Below the pieces are notes generated by a model. It had not been told where the DNA came from, made no database searches, and worked only from the letters and a program-made list of their open reading frames with translations. A stretch of 64,000 nucleotides of DNA from Sphingobium sp. D43FB (GTDB taxonomy: Bacteria > Pseudomonadota > Alphaproteobacteria > Sphingomonadales > Sphingomonadaceae), in NCBI RefSeq assembly GCF_002312805.1, contig NZ_NMUA01000023.1:1-64000 (forward strand), in the 5' to 3' direction. Position numbers and translations under genes: made by a program. Shown in pieces: positions 34,349-44,617 of the stretch (the first letter of the stretch is position 1; the number at the start of each line of letters is the position of its first letter).

Positions 34349-35743
34349 CTACATGTGTGCGGCGTTGACCCACAGATGGGTCATGATGCTCGCCACATAG
34401 CCCAGGGCGATGGCCCAGGACCATCGAAGGTGGTTCATGAACGTATAGTGGTTGCGCACTATCCCCATCAGCACGATGCCGGCCGCGCTGCCGATCGACA
34501 CCAGGCTGCCGCCAACGCCCGTGCTGAGGGTGACGAGCATCCACTGGCCGCTCGACATGTCCGGGTTCATGGCGAGTACGGCGAACATCAGCGGGATGTT
34601 GTCGAAGGCGGCGCCGAGCACGCCGATCGTGATGTTGGCGGTGGTCGGCCCCAAATCGCCGTAGAGATAGTTCGACGCCAGCGCGAGATAGCCAGCGACA
34701 CCAAGTCCCCCGACGGCGAAGATGATGCCGAAAAAGAACAGGAGCGTATCCCACTCGACGTGGCGCATGACCCGAAAGGAGTCGAATGCGATCGTTTCGT
34801 CGCCGCGGCGGCGGCCGATCGTCTGCAGAGCGTAGGCGTACATCTGCAGATAGCCGAGGCCCAGCATCATTCCCATCGCGGGCGGCAGTCCGATGACGCT
34901 CTTGAAAAGGACGGCCGTTGCGATCGTTGCGAGGAACAGCAGGATCACCACGACTCCTCCGGACTTCAACCGCGTGGTTTCGTTCACCGGTTCCGGCGCT
35001 CCTTTCGGTACGCTGAAATGCATGAAGGCGGCCGGCACGAGGAAGTTCACGAGCGAGGGGAGGAAGAGATTGAAGAATTCCAGAAACTGCAACTTGCCTT
35101 TTTGCCATACCATCAGCGAGGTGATGTCGCCGAACGGCGAGAAGACGCCGCCCGCATTGGCCGCTACGACGACGATGATGCAGCCCATCACGATGAATTG
35201 GTAGCTGCCCACCCCGACGGCTACCACCACGGCGCCCAGCACCAGCGCGGTGGTGAGGTTGTCGATGATGGGACCGAAAACGAATGCAAGCCCGCCAATG
35301 AGCCAGAAAAGTTGCCGATAGCTGAGGTTCCGGCTGACGAGCGTGGATCTCAGCGCGTCGAAGACACGCCGCTCCCGCATCGTGTTTACATAGGTGATCG
35401 CCACTATGAGGAACAGCATCAGTTCGCCATAATCGAGGATCACATGCTTGGCCGCAGCCTCGAGCGCCGCGCTCTCGCCACGCGAAGCATAGACGATGCC
35501 AAGCAGCGCCCAGATGATGCCTGCCGCCAGCATCACCGGTTTCGACTTGCGCATGTGGGTGGCCTTCTCGATGGCCACAAACCCGTAAGCGACGAAAAAG
35601 ATCAGCAGCGCCAGATAGCCTACCGGATGACGGGTCAGGTCGATGAGAGACCCTGTTTCCAGCGCATAAGCCGGAGAGGCAACGAGTAAAGGGAGCAGTA
35701 CGAGCATAGCCAAGAGCCACAACCGGCTACGAACGCGCTTCAT
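34349..35743 (-). CDS. nhaD: NhaD-type Na+/H+ antiporter
   Basis: A 464-aa membrane protein with a signal-like first helix and about 12 further helices. Family blocks include VFGPIIDNLTTALVLGAVVV, AANAGGVFSPFGDITSLMVW and LGAAFDNIPLMFAVLAM, which place it in the NhaD/ArsB ion-transporter group. The DNLTTA and SPFGD motifs are those of NhaD. It exchanges Na+ or Li+ for protons. The ATG is preceded by gggagatagg; an ATG 15 bases upstream lacks a proper site. A TACGCG sequence lies about 100 bases upstream, a weak variant of the island motif. Confidence 0.88.
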   Translation of the reverse strand: MKRVRSRLWLLAMLVLLPLLVASPAYALETGSLIDLTRHPVGYLALLIFFVAYGFVAIEKATHMRKSKPVMLAAGIIWALLGIVYASRGESAALEAAAKHVILDYGELMLFLIVAITYVNTMRERRVFDALRSTLVSRNLSYRQLFWLIGGLAFVFGPIIDNLTTALVLGAVVVAVGVGSYQFIVMGCIIVVVAANAGGVFSPFGDITSLMVWQKGKLQFLEFFNLFLPSLVNFLVPAAFMHFSVPKGAPEPVNETTRLKSGGVVVILLFLATIATAVLFKSVIGLPPAMGMMLGLGYLQMYAYALQTIGRRRGDETIAFDSFRVMRHVEWDTLLFFFGIIFAVGGLGVAGYLALASNYLYGDLGPTTANITIGVLGAAFDNIPLMFAVLAMNPDMSSGQWMLVTLSTGVGGSLVSIGSAAGIVLMGIVRNHYTFMNHLRWSWAIALGYVASIMTHLWVNAAHM

Positions 35744-35758
35744 CCTATCTCCCTTCAA

Positions 35759-36447
35759 TGTGATGAAAGCCGAAGCCGATCATCGGCCGAATCTCTGTTT
35801 GGGCGCAAGAGTCGCCGCCGGTGGCCGAGCAGGACAGCCTTATACGCGTTGTCCCGTGTTCAATTCGAGGACCTGAGTCATAGGCCGGCTGATCTGGCAA
35901 TGGCAGGAGTACTTTGCCGAAGAGGGCGTCGCCGGCCTGTTGCGCTACAAGATCCGACCGTCCGTCAAGGGCTGGCGCCTGCGGGGGCCGGACGGGTCGG
36001 AACGGATCGTCCTCCTCAACAAGAGCAAGTCCGAACCGGCGAGCGTGGCCATTGCGACCGAGGCGAGGGGAGGCGAACTCCGCCGTCTTCTCGCACCTGC
36101 TTTCACGCGACGGAGGGCGTGATCTGGGCCGGCCAGACCTTTGACGGATCGACCGACGGCAAGGCCTCGCGGCAAGCCCGCCGTCGAGGCCCTCGCAGCG
36201 GTGTCCGGGCGCATCGCGGTCGATCTCCCGACGGCCAGCGGGGCGCTCCTGACACTCTCTCAGGCCTCTTGGGCGTAGGGTCCGGGCGTGCGGCGCAGTA
36301 TTATCCAATCGGGGCGGGCATATCGGTGGCATTCATAAAGCACATCGATGAAACTCATGACTGCTCGTGTCAGAATATATCGATACTTTCACGAAACAGG
36401 TCTTAACCAGTCAATGGTCGTCGAGGCGCAGGCAAGGAGCCAATCTT
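35759..36447. other. Intergenic region with IS630-like debris
   Basis: About 690 bases separate nhaD from the HdeD-like gene. Bases 35886-35970 (plus) read as a transposase scrap, described separately. The remainder has open frames but no recognised protein. The right end should hold the promoter of the HdeD-like gene. Confidence 0.4.
35886..35970 (+). pseudogene. IS630-type transposase N-terminal scrap
   Basis: RLIWQWQEYFAEEGVAGLLR followed by YKIRPS matches the helix-turn-helix end of IS630-family transposases (W-x-x-x-F-x-E-x-G-x-x-G-L-x-R-x-K). No start, no DDE domain and no terminal repeats were found. Confidence 0.5.
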
Positions 36448-37020
36448 ATGACGAATGCCAGTTCAAACGGACAAGCAACGCATTCCGGCCATGGTAAAAA
36501 GCCTGCAACAGGCTGGGGCTGGATCCTCGCCTATGGCCTGATCGTGATTGTGATCGGTCTGTTCGCTCTCATCAATCCGCTGGCTACGGGGTTGGCGACC
36601 GGCATCCTGCTCGGCGTGATGCTTGTCGTCTATGGCGTCGCGGCGATGGCGGCCGGGCTGTCGTCTCTCGCGTCCCGAGCGCGCTGGATCGAACTGTTGC
36701 TCGGACTTCTGGGCGTTCTCGTTGGCGTAGTCACCATCTTCAATCCCTTTGCCGGTGCGCTGTCATTGGTTCTGCTGATCGGCGCATGGCTTCTGGTCAG
36801 CGGAATCTTCCAGATCGTGAGTGCGGTCAGGGTGGCGCATGACCGCCTCTGGCGGCTGCTTCTGGGGGCTGTGGACGTTGTCCTCGGCGGGCTGTTGCTG
36901 TTCAGCGGGCCGGGCACAGGATTGGTATTTCTCGCCGTCGTCGTCGGCGTCAGCTTCCTGTTTCGTGGCGTCTTCCTTATCGTTCTGGCGCTTGGGCTAC
37001 GAAAATTGGGGCGCGTCTGA
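36448..37020 (+). CDS. HdeD/DUF308 family membrane protein
   Basis: This 190-aa protein has a polar N-terminus (TNASSNGQATHSGHGKKPAT) and six hydrophobic helices in three pairs. Examples are GWILAYGLIVIVIGLFALI, VGVVTIFNPFAGALSLVLLI and VLGGLLLFSGPGTGLVFLAV. This repeat pattern with P-x-x-G/A turns is the HdeD (DUF308) family, linked to acid or other stress resistance in enteric bacteria. The ATG has an aaggagc site. The phospholipase-D-type gene follows immediately. Confidence 0.85.
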   Translation: MTNASSNGQATHSGHGKKPATGWGWILAYGLIVIVIGLFALINPLATGLATGILLGVMLVVYGVAAMAAGLSSLASRARWIELLLGLLGVLVGVVTIFNPFAGALSLVLLIGAWLLVSGIFQIVSAVRVAHDRLWRLLLGAVDVVLGGLLLFSGPGTGLVFLAVVVGVSFLFRGVFLIVLALGLRKLGRV

Positions 37021-37046
37021 TTCAGCCTCCCCGTCGTCGCAGATAT

Positions 37047-38648
37047 TTGGTGCTGATCCTTCAGTGTCTGGGCGCGCTGGCCGTCCTGCTGCTGGCGGCG
37101 GGTATCGCGATCCGCTTGCTCTATCCGCTGCCCGCGCTTGAGCCCCGGACATCGTCGACGCATTTCACCGATACCGCCGCCACACCGCTTGGTCGCGGCA
37201 TCGCGCGCTTGTCCCCGGGCGAGGCAGGTCATTCCGGCCTGCATATGCTGAAAGATGGTCGAGAGGCCTTCGCCGCCCGCATCCTGCTGGCGCGCGCCGC
37301 CGTGCGTAGCCTCGATATCCAATATTATATCTGGCACGGAGACCTGTCGGGCACATTGATGCTGAAAGCGGTGCGCGAGGCCGCGGACCGCGGGGTGCGG
37401 GTGCGGATGCTGCTGGACGATAACGGCATCGCCGGAATGGATGCCGTTCTGGCGGCGCTGGACCGGCATCCCAATGTCGAAATCCGCCTGTTCAATCCCT
37501 TCGTGCTGCGGCGTCCGAAGATGCTTGGCTATCTCGCCGATTTCCCGCGCCTGAACCGGCGCATGCACAACAAGAGCTTCACCGCGGACAATCAGGCGAC
37601 GATCATCGGCGGCCGCAATATCGGCGATGAATATTTCGGTGCGCGCGATGATGCGCTGTTTGTCGATCTCGATGTGCTCGCTGTCGGTCCCATCGTCGAG
37701 CATGCGTCCAGCGATTTCGATCGCTACTGGTCGAGCCGCTCCGCCTATCCCGCCGACCGCATCCTCCCGGCCGTTCCGGTCGACGAACTGGGCGGGCTTT
37801 CGCGGCAGGCGTCGCTGGCCGGGCGCGAGCCCGCCGCCCGCGCCTATGTCGAGGCGATCCGGTCGCTGCCCTTTATCGACCAGACCCTGGCGGGGACCCT
37901 GCAGCTGGAATGGGCGCCCGTGCGCATGGTCAGCGACGATCCCGCCAAGGGTATCGGCAAGGCCCCAAAGGAGGGGCTGCTGGCTCCGGCCCTGCGCGAG
38001 GCGGTGGGCGATCCGCAACGGGAGGTCAGGCTGGTCTCGGGCTATTTCGTGCCTGGCCAGGCAGGTGTCGATGCTTTCTCCGCACTCGCCGCGCGGGGCG
38101 TCGATGTGGCCATTTTCACCAACGCCTTCGAAGCGACGGATGTGTGGGTGGTGCATGCAGGTTATGCGGAACGCCGCAAGGCCCTGCTCAAAGCCGGCGT
38201 CCGGCTTTTCGAGATGCGCGGCCCGGACCGCGCCGACGGCCAGCGCGTCAGGCGCAAGTTGATCGCCACCGGGTCGGGCAGCGGCGCCGGCAGCGAAGGC
38301 CCGGTGCTGCGCTCCAGCGGCTCGACGCTGCATGCCAAGACTTTTTCGGTGGATGACGAAAGGCTGTTTATCGGCTCGTTCAACTTCGATCCGCGATCGA
38401 TGCACCTCAATACCGAATTGGGCTTCGTGATCGAAAGCCCGGTGCTGGCGGCCACGGTCTCCCGCGCATTTCAGGTGGAAATCCCGGCAGATGCCTATGA
38501 AGTTGTTCTCGCGGAGGGTGGCCAGCTCAACTGGCTGGAACGCACATCGGGCGGCGTGCGCGTACATGTGACCGAACCGGGAACCAGCCAGTTCCAACGC
38601 TGGGGTATCAGTGTGCTGTCGAGATTACCTATTGAATGGCTGCTTTAA
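37047..38648 (+). CDS. Phospholipase D / cardiolipin synthase family protein
   Basis: The 533-aa protein has an N-terminal membrane anchor (LGALAVLLLAAGIAIRLLY) and two HKD motifs: HNKSFTADNQATIIGGRNIG (about residue 175) and HAKTFSVDDERLFIGSFNF (about residue 430). It fits cardiolipin-synthase-C-like enzymes that transfer phosphatidyl groups. The start is TTG or GTG about 30 bases after the HdeD-like gene, so the pair is probably one operon. The role would be membrane lipid adjustment under stress. Phosphodiesterase activity cannot be excluded. Confidence 0.87.
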   Translation: MVLILQCLGALAVLLLAAGIAIRLLYPLPALEPRTSSTHFTDTAATPLGRGIARLSPGEAGHSGLHMLKDGREAFAARILLARAAVRSLDIQYYIWHGDLSGTLMLKAVREAADRGVRVRMLLDDNGIAGMDAVLAALDRHPNVEIRLFNPFVLRRPKMLGYLADFPRLNRRMHNKSFTADNQATIIGGRNIGDEYFGARDDALFVDLDVLAVGPIVEHASSDFDRYWSSRSAYPADRILPAVPVDELGGLSRQASLAGREPAARAYVEAIRSLPFIDQTLAGTLQLEWAPVRMVSDDPAKGIGKAPKEGLLAPALREAVGDPQREVRLVSGYFVPGQAGVDAFSALAARGVDVAIFTNAFEATDVWVVHAGYAERRKALLKAGVRLFEMRGPDRADGQRVRRKLIATGSGSGAGSEGPVLRSSGSTLHAKTFSVDDERLFIGSFNFDPRSMHLNTELGFVIESPVLAATVSRAFQVEIPADAYEVVLAEGGQLNWLERTSGGVRVHVTEPGTSQFQRWGISVLSRLPIEWLL

Positions 38649-38820
38649 GTCGCATCCCATGTCGAGGCGCTCGCGGACCGGATTGACGATCGCTTGCCAG
38701 CCCTGGTCGAAAAGAGCGGAATTCAACAAGGTCAGGAACTGGAAGGTTTTAAGTAGGGCGCACGGCGCCTTCGCGTCGATGCGACTATCGCGTCTGACGC
38801 CTTGTCAAGGTCAGTCGCTA

Positions 38821-38851
38821 TTGACTCTGACATTGTGTCAAGCTCGAGATT
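38821..38851 (+). promoter_or_regulatory. MerR/CueR-type promoter-operator of copA
   Basis: A -35 box TTGACT at 38821 is followed directly by the dyad TGACA-ttg-TGTCA (38828-38840), all within the long spacer typical of MerR-family targets. The -10 (gagatt) is weak. CueR-like protein encoded just after copA is the natural ligand-responsive activator. Confidence 0.6.
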
Positions 38852-38876
38852 GACAGGCGCTTGAAGGAGACAGTTT

Positions 38877-41252
38877 ATGGCCGAGTCGAAACATAGCGCG
38901 CATTCCGCGACCCATGGCTGTTGTGGAAGCCATGGGGAGCGCGGCAAGGACTATTCCGTGGGCTCGGTTGTCGATCCGGTTTGCGGCATGACCGTCGATC
39001 CACAGAAGACTGCGCATCATGCAACCCATGCCGGCCATGATTATCATTTTTGCAGCGCCAGCTGCCGAGAGAAGTTCGTCGCCGATCCGGAATATTACAT
39101 GAGGAAGTCTGCCGATCAGGTCGCGGATGCCCCGTCGGGGACGATCTGGACCTGCCCGATGCACCCCGAGATCCGGCAGGACCATCCTGGCCCCTGCCCC
39201 ATCTGCGGCATGGGGCTGGAGCCGGAACTGGTCACCGCCGACGCTGGACCCAGCGCCGAACTGATCGACATGTCGCGTCGGTTCTGGATCGCACTGGCGC
39301 TGACTCTCCCCGTCTTCGTCCTTGAAATGGGCAGTCATCTCTTTCCGGCGCTGCATCATCTCGTGCCGCAGAAGCTGTCGACCTGGATTCAATTTGCGCT
39401 GGCGACGCCGGTGGTGCTGTGGGCGGGCTGGCCATTTTTCGAGCGCGGCTGGGCCTCGCTGAAGACGCGCAATCTCAACATGTTCACGCTGATTGCGATG
39501 GGGACGGGTGTCGCGTGGGGCTATAGCGTCGTTGCGGCACTGGCGCCCGGCATTTTCCCCGCCGCTTTCCGGGCCGCCGATGGGTCGGTCGCCGTCTATT
39601 TCGAAGCGGCGGCCGTGATCACCACTCTGGTGCTGCTCGGGCAGGTCCTCGAACTGCGCGCGCGCGAGCGGACCTCCGGCGCGATCAAGGCGCTGCTCAA
39701 CCTCGCGCCGAAAACCGCGCGGCGTATCACCGGGGATGGCAGCGAAGAGGAAGTCTCGCTCGATCTGATTGCGGTCGGCGACCGGCTGCGGGTGCGGCCG
39801 GGCGAGAAGGTGCCGGTCGATGGCGTGGTCGAGGAAGGTCGCTCGGCGCTCGATGAATCGATGGTGACGGGCGAATCCATGCCGGTCACCAAAACGGTCG
39901 CCGACGTGGTGATCGGCGGGACGATGAACCAGAGCGGCGCGCTGGTGATCCGTGCCGACAAGATCGGGCGCGACACCATGCTGGCGCGCATTGTCCAGAT
40001 GGTCGCCGACGCGCAGCGCTCCCGCGCCCCGATCCAGCGCATGGCCGATCAGGTCGCCGGCTGGTTCGTGCCGGCGGTGCTGGCGGTCGCGGTTGTCGCT
40101 TTCGTCGCCTGGGGCATCTGGGGACCAGAGCCACGCCTGGCGCACGGACTGGTCGCGGCGGTAGCGGTGCTGATCATCGCCTGTCCCTGTGCGCTGGGGC
40201 TGGCGACGCCGATGTCGATCATGGTCGGTGTCGGGCGCGGTGCGGGACTCGGCGTCCTCATCAAGAATGCCGAGGCTTTGGAGCATATGGAGAAAGTAGA
40301 CACGCTGGTGGTCGACAAGACCGGGACGCTGACCGAGGGGAAGCCCGCCGTTACCCGGATCATCGCGGCGGACGGATTTGAGAATGAGGAGCTGTTGCGG
40401 ATTGCCGCCGGTGTCGAACGTGCGTCGGAACATCCTCTGGCGCTGGCGATCGTTAACGCGGCGATGGACCGGAACATCGACATACCACCCGTCAGCGACT
40501 TCGATTCGCCGACGGGCAAGGGCGCGCTGGGTATGGTCGAAGGCAAGCGGATTACGTTGGGCAATGCCCGCTTCCTAAGTGAGGCCGGGATCGACACCTC
40601 GTCCCTCGCCGCGCAGGCCGACCAGCTTCGCGCGGACGGCGCGACCGCGATTTTCATGGGCGTGGACAGCAAGGCCGCCGGGATCTTCGCCATTGCCGAT
40701 CCGATCAAGCAGACGACGGCCGAAGCGCTGGCCGCCCTGCGCGCCGATGGCATCAAGGTGGTGATGCTGACCGGCGACAATCGCACAACGGCCGAAGCGG
40801 TTGCGCGTCAGCTCGGCATCGATGCCGTCGAGGCCGATGTGCTGCCCGATCAGAAAGCGGCTGTCGTCGCGCGGCTGAAACAGGAAGGGCGGATCGTCGC
40901 AATGGCGGGTGACGGGGTCAATGATGCGCCGGCGCTGGCGACAGCCGATGTCGGCATCGCGATGGGGCCGGGCACCGACGTCGCCATGGAAAGCGCGGGC
41001 GTGACCTTGCTCAAGGGTGATCTCATCGGGATCGTTCGTGCCCGCCAGCTCAGCCAGGCGACGATGTCCAATATCCGGCAGAACCTGTTCTTCGCGTTCG
41101 TCTACAATGCCGCTGGCGTGCCGATCGCGGCGGGGCTGCTCTATCCGGTCTTTGGCATCCTGCTCTCGCCGATGATCGCGGCGGCGGCGATGGCGCTGTC
41201 GTCGGTCAGCGTCGTGACCAATGCGCTGCGCCTCAATCGGGTACGGTTGTGA
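38877..41252 (+). CDS. copA: Copper-exporting P1B-1 ATPase with YHS and metal-binding zinc-ribbon N-terminus
   Basis: A 791-aa pump. The N-terminus has a His/Cys-rich stretch (HGCCGSHG), a YHS domain (DPVCGMTVD to [10 protein letters not shown]) and a heavy-metal-binding domain (TCPMHPEI...[12 protein letters not shown]). The core follows with CPC at residues 436-438, phosphorylated Asp480 in DKTGTLT, GDGVND and the Cu(I) signatures [14 protein letters not shown] and MALSSVSV. The intact CPC, YN and MxxSS ligands define Cu+/Ag+ export to the periplasm. It is expressed from a MerR-type promoter and overlaps cueR. Confidence 0.93.
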   Translation: MAESKHSAHSATHGCCGSHGERGKDYSVGSVVDPVCGMTVDPQKTAHHATHAGHDYHFCSASCREKFVADPEYYMRKSADQVADAPSGTIWTCPMHPEIRQDHPGPCPICGMGLEPELVTADAGPSAELIDMSRRFWIALALTLPVFVLEMGSHLFPALHHLVPQKLSTWIQFALATPVVLWAGWPFFERGWASLKTRNLNMFTLIAMGTGVAWGYSVVAALAPGIFPAAFRAADGSVAVYFEAAAVITTLVLLGQVLELRARERTSGAIKALLNLAPKTARRITGDGSEEEVSLDLIAVGDRLRVRPGEKVPVDGVVEEGRSALDESMVTGESMPVTKTVADVVIGGTMNQSGALVIRADKIGRDTMLARIVQMVADAQRSRAPIQRMADQVAGWFVPAVLAVAVVAFVAWGIWGPEPRLAHGLVAAVAVLIIACPCALGLATPMSIMVGVGRGAGLGVLIKNAEALEHMEKVDTLVVDKTGTLTEGKPAVTRIIAADGFENEELLRIAAGVERASEHPLALAIVNAAMDRNIDIPPVSDFDSPTGKGALGMVEGKRITLGNARFLSEAGIDTSSLAAQADQLRADGATAIFMGVDSKAAGIFAIADPIKQTTAEALAALRADGIKVVMLTGDNRTTAEAVARQLGIDAVEADVLPDQKAAVVARLKQEGRIVAMAGDGVNDAPALATADVGIAMGPGTDVAMESAGVTLLKGDLIGIVRARQLSQATMSNIRQNLFFAFVYNAAGVPIAAGLLYPVFGILLSPMIAAAAMALSSVSVVTNALRLNRVRL

Positions 41253-41659
41253 ATATCGGTGCGGCCTCGAAGGCGAGCGGCGTCTCGCAGCGGATGATCC
41301 GCCATTATGAGAAGATCGGCCTGATCCCGGCGCCGCTACGTCGGGACAGCGGCTATCGCGATTATGCCGATACCGATGTTCACCGCCTGCGGTTCATCGC
41401 CAATGCCCGTGATCTCGGCTTTCCGATCGAGGATATCCGCGGTCTCCTTGGGCTATGGAGCAACAGCCAGCGCGCCAGCGCCGAGGTGAAAGCGCGGGCG
41501 ATCGCCCGCGCCGAGGAACTGGGGCGTAAGGCCGAGGCGCTTCAGGCGCTGCGCCGGACGCTGCTGGAACTGGCCGAACGCTGCCACGGCGACGACCGGC
41601 CAGACTGCCCGATCATCGAGCGAATATCCGGCGAGGGCGGCACAACCGGAAACATGTAG
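41249..41659 (+). CDS. cueR: CueR-type MerR-family copper regulator
   Basis: A 136-aa protein with the MerR winged helix ([20 protein letters not shown]), a dimerisation coiled coil and a C-terminal metal loop CHGDDRPDC. The C-x7-C spacing equals that of Cu(I)-sensing CueR (Cys112 to Cys120 in E. coli). The GTG start overlaps the copA stop, so the regulator is co-transcribed with its target pump, giving feedback control. The likely operator is the dyad at 38828-38840. Confidence 0.92.
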   Translation: MNIGAASKASGVSQRMIRHYEKIGLIPAPLRRDSGYRDYADTDVHRLRFIANARDLGFPIEDIRGLLGLWSNSQRASAEVKARAIARAEELGRKAEALQALRRTLLELAERCHGDDRPDCPIIERISGEGGTTGNM

Positions 41660-41855
41660 CGGAAGCCTGGTTCCGGAGAATCGCCGCATTCAGGAACCGT
41701 TCGCGCCGGGATAGCCGAATAGCAGTTCATGTTGGTGCCAGACGGGCAACACCATTGCGCTCGACAGCGTCCAGCCACGGCACGATTACGATGAGCGCCC
41801 AGACTGCGCCGCCCGGAAACAGCCGCAAGCTCCCCTGAAACCCTCGCGCCCTTTG
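41660..41855. other. Intergenic region between cueR and norB
   Basis: The two genes converge. I see no gene, strong hairpin or repeat in these 196 bases. Confidence 0.3.
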
Positions 41856-44099
41856 TCATACACGCGCGCCTTTTCGCCACAGGCCCAGCACCACCACCTG
41901 CCAGGCGATCGCCACAGCGCCGATGATGAACACGACATCGCCGAACGTCCGGATCCAGCGCAAGGTTTCGAGGAAGGGCTGCTGCAGGAAGGTGTCGCTG
42001 CGCGCATACCACATGCCGACGCTGGTGCTTGCCTGGAACTGGAATAGCCCGACCGGCAGCAGGCTGGTGAAGATCATCAGCACCAGACCGGCGTTCAGGC
42101 TCCAGAAGCCGGTTTTCATCAACCGTTCGTTGAACAGGATGTCGGACCGCAGATAGCGCAGGATCAGAAGCACGAAGCCCAGCGACAGGAAGCCATAGAC
42201 GCCGAACAAGGCGGCATGGGCATGGACGGCGGTGGTGTTTAGGCCCTGTAGATAGAACAGCGCCACCGGCGTATTGATCATGAAGCCGAAGACGCCGGCG
42301 CCGAGCATGTTCCAGAACGCCACCGCCACAAAGCACATCAGCGGCCATTTCACCCGCTGCATCCACGGCGCGCGATCCTTGTAGCTCCAATGCTCCCACG
42401 CCTCATAGCCGAGCACGATCAGCGGCACGACCTCGAGCGCGCTGAACGCCGCGCCGACCGCCATCACCGGGGTGGTGGTGCCGGAAAAATACAGGTGGTG
42501 GAAGGTGCCGGGCACGCCGCCAACCATGAACAGCGACGCTGACGCCAAAGCCGCGACCGTTGCCATGCGGCGCGAGACCAGCCCCATGGAAGAAAAGATG
42601 AAAGCCAATGCGGTGGTTGCGAAGACTTCGAAGATGCCCTCGACCCACAGATGCACCACCCACCAGCGCCAATATTCCATGATGGTGATGTGGGTGCGTT
42701 CGCCGTAAAACAGGCCAGAGCCGTAGAACAGCCCGATGGCGACGACCGACAGGCACAGCAGCCCAATGAGATTCTTGTCGCCGCCGCCGCGCATTGCCGG
42801 GATCATGGCGCGCAACATCAGCAGCAACCAGAACAATATGCCGATGAACAGCGCGATCTGCCAGAATCGGCCGAGATCGAGATATTCATAGCCCTGATGG
42901 CCAAACCAGAAATTCAGTTCGGGCGGCATGATCTGCGCGATGGCGAAGAAATTGCCGGCATAGGAACCGACGACGACAATAATCAGCGCCGCGAACAGAA
43001 TATGGACGCCAAGCGCCTGATATTTTGGGTCCTTGCCGCCGTTGAGGACTGGCGCAAGGAACAGCCCCGCCGCCAGAAACGCGGTGGCGATCCATAATAT
43101 GGCGCTCTGGACGTGCCATGTACGGCTGAGAGAATAGGGGAGCCACGACAGGTCGAGGCCGTAAAAACCCTGCCCCTCGATGGTGTAGTGGGCGGTCAGG
43201 CCGCCGAGAAACACCTGAAACACGAACAGCGCCATGACGACGAACAGATATTTCCCGACCGCCTTTTGCGACGGCGTCACCCCGAGCGACAGGATCGGGT
43301 CGTGCGCCGGGGCTTGTGGGTCAGGCTCGTGGCTGCGCAAGAATGCCCAGCCCCAGATCAACGCGCCAAGCCCGGCGATCAGGATGATGACGCAGGCCAG
43401 CGACCACATGATATTTTCGGGGGTGGGGTGATTGCCGATCAGCGGCTCGGGCGGCCAGTTGTTGGTATAGGTCGCATCTGTCCCCGGCCGCTCGGTGGCG
43501 GTGGCCCAGGCGGTCCAGAAAAAGAAATGGGTCAGGTCCTCCCGCCGTCCTGGGTCGGGCAGCGTGTTTTCCTTCATGGCGTAATTGTCGCGCCGCTGTT
43601 GCAGCGCCGGGTCGTTGCCGTAGAGTCGCTGATAATAATCCGCCACTTCGGCCATGGCACGCGCGCGCCGGTCGGAAACGGTCAGGGTGCTGGTGTCGGG
43701 GTCGTAGGTGTTGCGGCGATATTCCTGCTTCAGCCAATAGGTGAGCTTTGCCTGCTCTCCGGGATCGAGGGCGTCAAACGGCTTGCCCTCGGTTTCCCGC
43801 GCCGTGAGATCGAGCCATGCGAGCAGTTCGCGATGCAGCCAGTCGGCCGACCAGTCGGGCGCCTGATAGGCGCCATGCCCCCAGATCGACCCGATCTGCA
43901 TGCCCCCGGTGCTTTGCCATGCCGTCTGTCCGTCGAGGATATCGTCGCGGGTCATCAGCACTTCGCCGCCGGCCGATACGACCTGTTCGGGGATCGGCGG
44001 TGCCTTGCGGTAAAATTCGGTGCCGTAAAAACCCAGGATGCTAAACGTAACCACGAGGACCGCGATCAACGTCCACCACAGCTTCCGATATTCCCCCAA
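41856..44099 (-). CDS. norB: Quinol-dependent nitric oxide reductase (qNOR)
   Basis: A 747-aa single-subunit NO reductase. A first helix and periplasmic domain are followed by about 13 more helices with heme-copper oxidase-type segments. Examples are EYLDLGRFWQIALFIGILFW and NTTAVHAHAALFGVYGFLSL, with conserved His and Glu. No cytochrome c motif is present, so electrons come from quinol. It reduces NO to N2O and protects from nitrosative stress. The start is TTG with an aaggg site. A TTTCT-tgag-AGAAA dyad lies about 75 bases upstream (44173-44186) and may bind a regulator. Confidence 0.93.
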   Translation of the reverse strand: MGEYRKLWWTLIAVLVVTFSILGFYGTEFYRKAPPIPEQVVSAGGEVLMTRDDILDGQTAWQSTGGMQIGSIWGHGAYQAPDWSADWLHRELLAWLDLTARETEGKPFDALDPGEQAKLTYWLKQEYRRNTYDPDTSTLTVSDRRARAMAEVADYYQRLYGNDPALQQRRDNYAMKENTLPDPGRREDLTHFFFWTAWATATERPGTDATYTNNWPPEPLIGNHPTPENIMWSLACVIILIAGLGALIWGWAFLRSHEPDPQAPAHDPILSLGVTPSQKAVGKYLFVVMALFVFQVFLGGLTAHYTIEGQGFYGLDLSWLPYSLSRTWHVQSAILWIATAFLAAGLFLAPVLNGGKDPKYQALGVHILFAALIIVVVGSYAGNFFAIAQIMPPELNFWFGHQGYEYLDLGRFWQIALFIGILFWLLLMLRAMIPAMRGGGDKNLIGLLCLSVVAIGLFYGSGLFYGERTHITIMEYWRWWVVHLWVEGIFEVFATTALAFIFSSMGLVSRRMATVAALASASLFMVGGVPGTFHHLYFSGTTTPVMAVGAAFSALEVVPLIVLGYEAWEHWSYKDRAPWMQRVKWPLMCFVAVAFWNMLGAGVFGFMINTPVALFYLQGLNTTAVHAHAALFGVYGFLSLGFVLLILRYLRSDILFNERLMKTGFWSLNAGLVLMIFTSLLPVGLFQFQASTSVGMWYARSDTFLQQPFLETLRWIRTFGDVVFIIGAVAIAWQVVVLGLWRKGARV

Positions 44100-44617
44100 G
44101 GCAGATCCCTTACCAATCGTGCGAATCAGTCAACCATAACAGATTGAAGGGTCGCTGTTGGTGACACCCACGTTTCTTGAGAGAAATAATCAACGGCGGC
44201 ATTCCCTGCCCGGCAACAGGGTTCAGTACCCATGCTCCTGGTTGTTGGGCCGGCTAGCCGGATGGGCATGGAACCGCCCGGGAAACGGACTGGTCCTTCA
44301 GAACTGCGTCTTGGTTTGCCCGCCAAGCGCGAGGGCATTCGGGGGTCGGCGATAGCTGAACGCGCCGGGCTTGAGGATATACTGGATATCGGGCCGGATG
44401 CTGAGCCAGCAGCCGAAGCTGCAAGCCATAGCTCAGTGCGATCGCCGCCTCTCCGGCGGGAAGCGCAACATAGCCGCCGGGCAGGGATGTCGCCGCAATG
44501 GGCCATAGACCAGTCGATGGGCTCGCCATGATGCGCCAAACGCGCACAAGCCGGGCATACCATGACGCTCAATCTGCGAGCAAAATGGAATTCTGCTCAA
44601 ACACGGTCATCGCGGCC
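44100..44617. other. Intergenic region with one arm of a 40-bp inverted pair
   Basis: No confident gene in about 520 bases. It holds the norB promoter region, including the dyad at 44173-44186. At 44241-44280 it carries a 40-base sequence that recurs inverted at 47209-47248. Open frames here lack ribosome sites. Confidence 0.4.
44241..44280 (-). repeat. 40-bp repeat, copy 1 (inverted with respect to 47209-47248)
   Basis: The reverse complement of this stretch matches 47209-47248 at 37 of 40 positions. Both copies read LLG-x-x-AG-x-AWNRP in the corresponding frame. It may come from the end of a small membrane-protein gene. Confidence 0.6.

Noticed and set aside
36630-38597. 655-codon antisense frame over the HdeD-like and phospholipase-D genes
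   Set aside because: The sense genes show two HKD motifs and clean helices. The antisense translation is low-complexity His/Arg/Gln-rich and has no ribosome site.
38838-40433. 531-codon antisense frame over copA
   Set aside because: copA has all P1B-1 motifs on the sense strand; the antisense has none.
43173-44186. 344-codon antisense frame over the qNOR gene
   Set aside because: The qNOR sense frame is continuous through conserved helices; the opposite frame is His/Arg/Gly-rich noise.
44254-44547. 97-codon minus-strand frame upstream of norB
   Set aside because: It has no ribosome site or recognisable motif, overlaps the 40-bp repeat, and reads unlike a protein. It is kept only as part of the intergenic entry.
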